Shown here piece by piece: positions 57,944 through 64,000 of a stretch of DNA of 64,000 bases. Under the pieces are notes generated by a model. The model was not told the origin of the DNA. It saw only the letters and a list, made by a program, of their open reading frames with translations, and did no database searches. The stretch spans positions 22,884,061 through 22,948,060 of the forward strand of contig NC_084804.1 in the NCBI RefSeq assembly GCF_963583255.1. Direction: 5' to 3'. Every line of letters starts with the position of its first letter. Positions within the stretch are counted from its first letter, which is position 1. A program made the position numbers and the translations under genes. Source of the stretch: Pyrus communis (Eukaryota > Streptophyta > Magnoliopsida > Rosales > Rosaceae).

Positions 57944-59278
57944 TCAAACGGCATGGAATTTATCTTTGAATGGGCGGTGATACTTGAAATGATCCGGTAA
58001 TAGTTTAAATTCCAGATTGGGTGCCTGAATCATTAACCACATGTTAGTATAAAAGAAAATTGAAATTCGGGAAGACGGCTTACCTGTGTGCTCCAAAATG
58101 AACTCCAGAATAAACACCCATTCGAAAGTTATGACTTGTCCCGTGTCATAAAATCCAACTTCCTTGGGAATTGTGGTTTCAAATATGTCCTCTTTGATGC
58201 CTTCTACATCTTCTCCAGCCACTACCTTCTCTTGAATCATTCTTCTTGGTGTACAAAGTCCTTTGAAGAATTCAACACCATCTAAAACTTGCTGTGTTGC
58301 ACCAAGAATTTGAATAGCATTTTGCTCCTTTGGGAAGGCTTCCACGATGTCCTTTTTACTCTCTTCTTGGTTGGGAATCAAAAACCTGCTAGGAAAAGGG
58401 ACATTGGGTGGAATAACATCAGAATAACATGGAATTGGGACGTCCTTACTGGTGGTGGGTGGTTTAGAGGGCTTAGGGGGCTGCGGCAAGGGTTGTTCTA
58501 CCCTTGCCGTGTGCATGTCTTCTTCCTCCTCCTCAATTAGCAGCTCTTCATCCACTTCTAGGCTATGTTTGGACATTTTTAGGTTAGCTCCAACCTCCAT
58601 AGCACTTCCCAAAGTGATAGCATTATGGATTTCAAAATCTTCCTTCGAGTTTTCAATAGTTGAGTTGGAAAGTTCACTTTGCTCTTGAATTTGTTTCATG
58701 AACTCCATAATCTGCCCAAATTGCTCGTCCAATTTACCCAACTTCTTGTCTTGATTTTGTTCGTCCTGCGTCAAAGAGGTTAGTAATTGAAAATTTTTAT
58801 CATTATCCATGGACATACTTGAACTTGATTGGAATTGTTGTGGGGGAGGTTGTGGTGGCTGCATAGGTGTTGTATTGAACTCCTCATATGGTTGCCAATA
58901 TGCTTCTTGTTGAGCCTCCTTGGCTTGATTTTGTGACCCCTGCGCCAAAGAATTTATTTCATTAAGAATTTGAATATAATCTATTGGCGAACTTGAATTT
59001 AATTGAGCATATTGCATATGAAGTTGTGGTGGCTGCATAGGTCTTGAATAGAACTCCTCATATGGTTGCCAATATGCTTCACGTTGAACTTGTTGATCTT
59101 CCCACCATATAGAGTTTGAATGATCCCTCCAATCTCTTTGTGGACATTGATTGGCTTGAAATCCTTGCCTATATGAAGCACCAAATGTAGGGACACTCTG
59201 CATTGTGGTCCTTTTGGCATACAGCAACAATTTAGAAGTAAGATTTGCCAATTGAGCTTGAATGCTAGCAAAATCCAT
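57944..59278 (-). CDS. Gag-derived 444-residue ORF, copy B
   Basis: An intact frame that begins MDFASIQAQLANLTSKLLLY, matching the mid-gag of copy A (SQLANLTSLVSQVV). The retrotransposon gag core before that point is missing, and so is the zinc knuckle. Homologous words to copy A are GFGQIMEF-like QFGQIMEFMKQIQEQSE, ARVEQPLPQP, DVIPPNVPFPSRF and LGATQQVLDGVEFFKGLCTP. The protease is absent; the last 80 residues are unrelated to copy A. Two copies of EAYWQPYEEF and PMQPPQ show an internal duplication. The role is unknown; it may be a defective Gag. Confidence 0.7.
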   Translation of the reverse strand: MDFASIQAQLANLTSKLLLYAKRTTMQSVPTFGASYRQGFQANQCPQRDWRDHSNSIWWEDQQVQREAYWQPYEEFYSRPMQPPQLHMQYAQLNSSSPIDYIQILNEINSLAQGSQNQAKEAQQEAYWQPYEEFNTTPMQPPQPPPQQFQSSSSMSMDNDKNFQLLTSLTQDEQNQDKKLGKLDEQFGQIMEFMKQIQEQSELSNSTIENSKEDFEIHNAITLGSAMEVGANLKMSKHSLEVDEELLIEEEEEDMHTARVEQPLPQPPKPSKPPTTSKDVPIPCYSDVIPPNVPFPSRFLIPNQEESKKDIVEAFPKEQNAIQILGATQQVLDGVEFFKGLCTPRRMIQEKVVAGEDVEGIKEDIFETTIPKEVGFYDTGQVITFEWVFILEFILEHTGKPSSRISIFFYTNMWLMIQAPNLEFKLLPDHFKYHRPFKDKFHAV

Positions 59279-59437
59279 ATCTTACTTCTCTAGTACCTAA
59301 AATCAAAGAAAGAGAACTAAATCAAATATCAAAAGTAACAACAAACAAAGAAAACAACACTAAGTTAGAAACTAAAACGAAAACAACTAAACCAAAAAAA
59401 AAAAAAAAAAAGAACCAAGGGATTAGCAAAGTTGCTA

Positions 59438-59456
59438 ATCCCCGGCAACGGCGCCA
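59438..59456 (-). promoter_or_regulatory. Primer-binding site (tRNA-Asp), copy B
   Basis: Plus strand ATCCCCGGCAACGGCGCCA, identical to the copy A site and to the 3' end of tRNA-Asp, five bases inside the LTR that starts TGATGCGAG at 59462. Confidence 0.9.
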
Positions 59457-59461
59457 AAATT

Positions 59462-61386
59462 TGATGCGAGAATTACTTGACACTCAAATTAAACCCTCGT
59501 TTGACAATTGTAGTAGAATGGATAAGTGAGGGATCGTTCTAGACCGGGGATTAGGAGGGCTTGCTAAAACCTTCTAAATTGACTTAAAAACATAAAAACA
59601 CAATATAAAACACTATTTAATGCTCGAAGAAAGCAAAACTAAAAATAAGAAAGATTAAGACTAAGACTTCAACGAAATAGGGGGGAATTGGATTTGGACG
59701 AATTTAAACTAAAATGAATACTTGGAAACAAAACAAATTGTAAATATGGATTTGACGGAAATGAATGGATGGGAAGCTAGCTAAGGGTTCTTTCTCTACA
59801 CATGATATTTATGCATATGAATCAATTTCCAGTTATTCCTTCATTGAATTATGAACGACAATGCCCCAAATTAACCGTGACATCACTAGTTAACCCTCAG
59901 ATTTTCCTTATATTATTGGATTGGATGGCATCATTCGACAACCCAAAACATTCTCAAAAGTTCCCTACATGTCATCATAATAGAGATACAATCAAAGGTC
60001 ATTAAGAATAATGAAAACCATAAGCATTGACAAAGCATTTGCAACTATGACATCATGTTACTCATGCTAAGAATTAAACTTAACGCGATCGTGACAAGCG
60101 ACCTTTACTACTTTCAAGTATAAGTTAGTAACGATTATGTGAAACCTCCTTAAACTTTAGCCACATATTCATGCATGCTAATTAAGTGTCGACCCTCAAT
60201 CAACAAACACAAATAAGTTAATCATCAAATAGTTAAGCCAATTGCATTCACGAATCAAGAGTTCATAACCGGAATTCATCAATTCATATCACATAAATAA
60301 ACATGGTATTGAAATCACCCCTAGCCAAAAAGGGTTTAGTTCCTCATAACTTTGAAATCAAAGAAACACCTAAACATTCCAACAACTCAAACTTGAATTG
60401 TATGAACGTTTAGGCACTCTTCTCTTCCATTCCTCATATTACAAAACAAAGAGAATTGAATTTAAACATTGAAATCAAAGAAACGCGTAAACATTCCAAC
60501 AACTCAAACGTGAATTGTATGAACGTTTAGGCCCTCTTATCTTCCTCGTTGTTGTAGCACAAGGTCTAAGGTGAGGTTTGGGGGATTATGGAAATGGATG
60601 AGGAGTGGTGTTTTGGATTATAAGGGAATGGTGCAAAAAATGGAGAGACTCACGGCTAGGGAGAAGATGGAAGTGTTTGTGGTGTGTTGTGTATGAAAAA
60701 TGAGATGTCCATGAATGAATGAATGCAAGGGTATTTATAGGAGTAGTGGAGGGAACATATGGCTATGTCATTTGTAGGTGAAGTAGGTGGATGTTGTAGG
60801 TGAAGTAGGTGGATGTTGTAGGTGAAGTGGATGTTGTAGGTGAAGTAGGTGGATGTTGTAGGTGAAGTGGATGTTGTAGGTGAAGTAGGTGGATGTTGTA
60901 GGTGAAGTAGGTGGATGTTGTAGGTGAAGTAGGTGGATGATATGTTAAGTGATAAGTGATAAGTGATATGATATGTGGTTATGATATGATAAGTGGTTAA
61001 GTGGTGATGATAAGTGATAAGTGCATGTGGGTTAACTAATGAAGGAAATGCATGTGCAATGACAATGTGTTAGAATGGATGTGTGTTATGCATGGCATGA
61101 TTGGGATTAGGAAAGGTTTAAATGTCCTAAAACTAAAGAGAACAAGGTTCCAACACTTTGGCTCCAATTAGGTCTTCAATTTCGTCCAACACTTTGGCTT
61201 CAAGCATAAGCTATCCGTCCTTAGCCCAAAAGTGCTCCAAAAGTCTCCAAAATGCATCTTTTTGCTCCTTTAGCCCTTTGGACCTACAAACACACGAAAA
61301 TAGCTTAAAGTACTAAAATAACTAAAGAAACATAACGTAAATGTACGAGAACAAGCCATTTAAGTCGCATAAATATGCTCCTATCA
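59462..61386 (-). repeat. Copy B 5' LTR, 1925 bases
   Basis: Ends TGATGCGAG (59462) and CTCCTATCA (61386) match the copy A LTR, with conserved blocks such as GGGATCGTTCTAGACCGGGG, AACTCAAACTTGAATTGTATG and TATGAACGTTTAGG. The middle has diverged and includes the tandem array at 60772-60940. A block at 60360-60540 repeats AACATTCCAACAACTCAAAC twice. Confidence 0.85.
60772..60940. repeat. Minisatellite in copy B LTR
   Basis: Tandem units TGTAGGTGAAGTAGGTGGA and the shorter TGTAGGTGAAGTGGA, about nine in all, alternating without a fixed order. It is followed by AAGTGATAAGTGATATGAT words (60945-61025). Confidence 0.9.
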
Positions 61387-62206
61387 CCTACCCCTAGGTT
61401 TTTTGACATTCTGAATCATGCGGCGCCTTCCGTTTGTGAAATGCGATGTTTAAATGATAGTTTGGAATGTATGTTCATAAAATGTCTAAAAATGCTTGTT
61501 TAAGCTAAACTTTACATTCACAAGTTTGGGTGATGTTAAAAGGGGTCAGGCAATGAGCCTAACAAGGAGTTATGTTCAGCATACCTGTGAGTGGATCCCT
61601 TCAAAAACAAAGTTTCAATTAAACTATTTTTTTATGCATGATGAAATTGATTAGTCATTGATGAGACTTAATTATAATTAGTTATAAATGATAAATTAGA
61701 TATCTCATGACTATGGTGATTTATTTTCACCACATTGCTATCATACATATTGTATAGCTAGCTACAATTATAGGTTATTAGAAGTACCAATTATTCTAGT
61801 AGAGGCTAGATGCGTTAGTAGACGTTAGCTATTGATCACGTAGATACCACTTCCCCTACTTGCTATATTGATCGATTAATGTTTGTGTGATGGATTTATG
61901 TTAGTTGGGTACTTTATTTGATATGACGAGAGTTGATGGTGATGGTTTGATATATTTGGAATTCACTTTTCTATTGATTATTATAATAGTAGATACTATT
62001 ATGTAGTTTTTCAACTATTTATGTGTTTTCCAAAACGGAGGTTAGTATTGTCAAATGATTTTGACTAGATAAATATGATCTACTCACACTTTGTCCTTCA
62101 ACTCTTCAAGACATAGTGAGAACAATGAGACATTCAGGGCAGACGAGTGGGCGTGACAGTGAGGCTTCTCACCTATAGACTTGGGGCGATTACCTTTCTG
62201 CAACTT
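61387..62206. other. Unassigned DNA between copy B and the next LTR
   Basis: About 820 bases with no gene or repeat end that I recognise. AT-rich in its right half. Confidence 0.4.
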
Positions 62207-63985
62207 GGTGCGATATTTATACGCACACAAACTAAACCCTATTTGTGACAATTGTAGTAATGATGTAAGTAGGGATCGTTCTAACCGGGGATTAACTAGG
62301 GATGCTAAACACTTGACTCAAATAAATAAAACTAACTTTTAAAACACTAAGACAAACTAAAAGACTCAAAACAAGTTCAAAAGACTCCAAATACTTAAAA
62401 ACATAAAATAAGACAAATCAAATGATTAAGACTTAACAAAATAGGGGGGGGGGGATTGTGGTTGGACGAGATTAAACTAAACGGACAGATTATAATTTAA
62501 AACAGATAGTAAAGATGAATGTGATGAAAATATGGATGATGGAATAGCTAAGGGGTTTTTCTCCACACATGTTACACTTGCATACAAGATTGATTTTCGG
62601 TTGGTCTTTCGATAAATTATGAAACTCAATGCTCCAAGTTAATTAGGTCCGCTTATATTAACTTTCAGATTTCCCTAGATTCGTTGGATTGAATGGAATA
62701 CGCATTTCAACCAAGTTATTCTTAATCAAAGTCCCTAACTATGGAATACGCATGATAGAGACGTTCAACAAAGATCATTAAGTTCAATGAAAATTATAAG
62801 TGTTGACGAGGCATTCGTTACTATGGAATACGCATGAAACTTATGCCAAGAATTCGTTTAACGCGATTGTTTATAAGCAACCTCCACTACTTGTGAATAT
62901 AAGTTCGTAACTATTAGGTGAAACTCACTTATATTCTAGCGTCATATTCATTCAAATGGTTAAACAAATTGAATCCACAATTTATGAAATTCCAACCAAA
63001 AGTAATCAATTCATATTGCAAGCATAAACATGTATTTTGAATCACCCCCTAGCTAAAGGGGGGTTTAGTTCCTCATAACTTTGAAATCAAAGAAACATCT
63101 AAACATTCCAACAACTCAAACTTGAATTGTATGAACGTTTAGGCACTCTTCTCTTCCATTACAAAACAAAGAAAATTGAATTTAAACATTGAAATCAAAG
63201 AAACACCTAAACATTCCAACAACTCAAACTTGAATTGTATGAACGTTTAGGCACTCTTCTCTTCTTCGTTGTTGTAGCACAAGGTCTAAGGTGAGTTTTT
63301 TGGGGGATGAGGAGTGGTTGGAGTGGTTGGAATGAAGAGAAAATATGCAGAAAATGAAGGGATATGCACGGCAAGAATGGAGGTATTTGTGGTGTGTTGT
63401 GTATGAAAATGAGATGTGAATTGAATGGGGAGTGAATGAATGACAAATGAATGAAGTGTGTGTGGTTTATATAGGGAGAGAGTGGGTGAGAATGTGGCTG
63501 CAATGCATGTGAAAAATAGCTAGGAAAGTGGGTGGAAAGCTGGAATTGCACAAGGGGAATGCTGGAAAGGCAAGGGAACCCACGACAATGAAGGTTTTGG
63601 TGCATGTGTTTGGTGAAATTGTTTGTTGGGAAAAGCTTTGTGAATTAGGTGGATTGTAGGTGGGTTATGATGATGAAAGCATGTGGAATTGCAAGGAGGA
63701 AAGGTGCAGAAAATGGAAGGGAAAGGCACGGCAACAATGGAAGTGTTTGGTGATGTATGCAATGATGAAGAGTGAATAAAAAATGCATGTAGGGTTAGCT
63801 AGGTTGGCTTTGTTTGAGTGCATGTGTTTGGTGGGAACAAAGGGGGAAGCACGGCTTTGATGGTGTTTTGTAATTGCATGTGTGTGAATGTGATAGCTAA
63901 GGTGAATTATATGTGGAATAAAGATGGAGAAGGTGGTGTAATGATGCATGGTTGTAGTTTAAGTCGCATGAATATGCTCCTATCA
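62207..63985 (-). repeat. 3' LTR of a third family member (copy C)
   Basis: Starts near TGCGATATTTATACGCACAC and ends CTCCTATCA (63985). Shared blocks: AGTAGGGATCGTTCT, GTGTTGACGAGGCATT and CTTGAATTGTATGAACG. The internal block of AACATTCCAACAACTCAAAC occurs twice, as in copy B. It is the 3' LTR because a polypurine tract, not a primer site, adjoins its right end. Confidence 0.8.
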
Positions 63986-64000
63986 AACTCCCCCACACTT
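63986..64000 (-). promoter_or_regulatory. Polypurine tract of copy C, running off the window
   Basis: Minus strand AAGTGTGGGGGAGTT abuts the LTR, as in copy A. The body of this element must lie beyond position 64000. Confidence 0.7.

Larger units (their letters stand above)
54189..61386 (-). mobile_element. Related non-autonomous LTR retrotransposon, copy B (3'-truncated)
   Basis: Minus-strand element with 5' LTR (61386-59462), tRNA-Asp primer site, a gag-derived ORF, the opposite-strand coiled-coil gene and a non-coding 3' part homologous to copy A. Homology ends near 54189, about 100 bases short of the polypurine tract, so the 3' LTR is missing. It is a different subfamily from copy A: the LTR is shorter and gag lacks its core domain. 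Confidence 0.8.

Noticed and set aside
60772..60940. Possible CRISPR-like array
   Set aside because: Units are directly contiguous without unique spacers; it is a minisatellite in a plant LTR.

Overview
The window is plant nuclear DNA: AT-rich, intron-containing, and dominated by transposable elements. Two Cassandra solo LTRs with embedded 5S-like sequence, and a Ty3/gypsy-type family carrying an extra coiled-coil ORF, fit a Rosaceae genome, probably apple or pear. That taxonomic guess is inference, not proof. Only one ordinary host gene is clear.

Layout. 1-9.4 kb: non-coding DNA with two inverted SINEs, and a probable old LTR invaded by a hAT-type element that itself holds a SINE. 9.4-15.65 kb: a degenerate L1-type LINE (ORF1 with DUF4283-like region and zinc knuckle; ORF2 with endonuclease, reverse transcriptase and RNase H; poly(A) tail). 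16-21.3 kb: a run of small elements, several with exact target-site duplications: two Cassandra solo LTRs, a hAT MITE, a Stowaway-like MITE, a TRIM remnant, a Tourist-like MITE, a Mutator-like MITE and a SINE. 21.6-28.0 kb, minus strand: a nine-exon gene for a DEK_C plus SWIB/MDM2 (BAF60b-like) nuclear protein; its exon phases close exactly to a 448-codon reading frame, and its third SWIB repeat is damaged. 28.3-32.9 kb: a 4.0 kb PIF/Harbinger transposon with decayed Myb-like and transposase genes, directly followed by a related MITE that shares its TTAA target. 33.1-37.1 kb: a copia remnant (minus strand) holding another TIR element.

38.3 kb to the end: a nested cluster of one large non-autonomous LTR-retrotransposon family. 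An old plus-oriented LTR is split by a younger minus-oriented element with about 2.27 kb LTRs, a tRNA-Asp primer-binding site and gag-protease but no reverse transcriptase. A partial second unit follows it. A second, 3'-truncated relative lies at 54.2-61.4 kb, and the 3' LTR of a third begins at 62.2 kb and runs off the window.

The most unusual content is inside this family. Where pol would be expected, both internal regions carry a gene on the opposite strand: tandem repeats, a TATA box, a conserved leader and a 223-residue coiled-coil ORF running tail-to-tail into gag. It is intact in one copy and broken by one nonsense codon in the other. The retrotransposon therefore appears to carry a second, independently promoted transcription unit.
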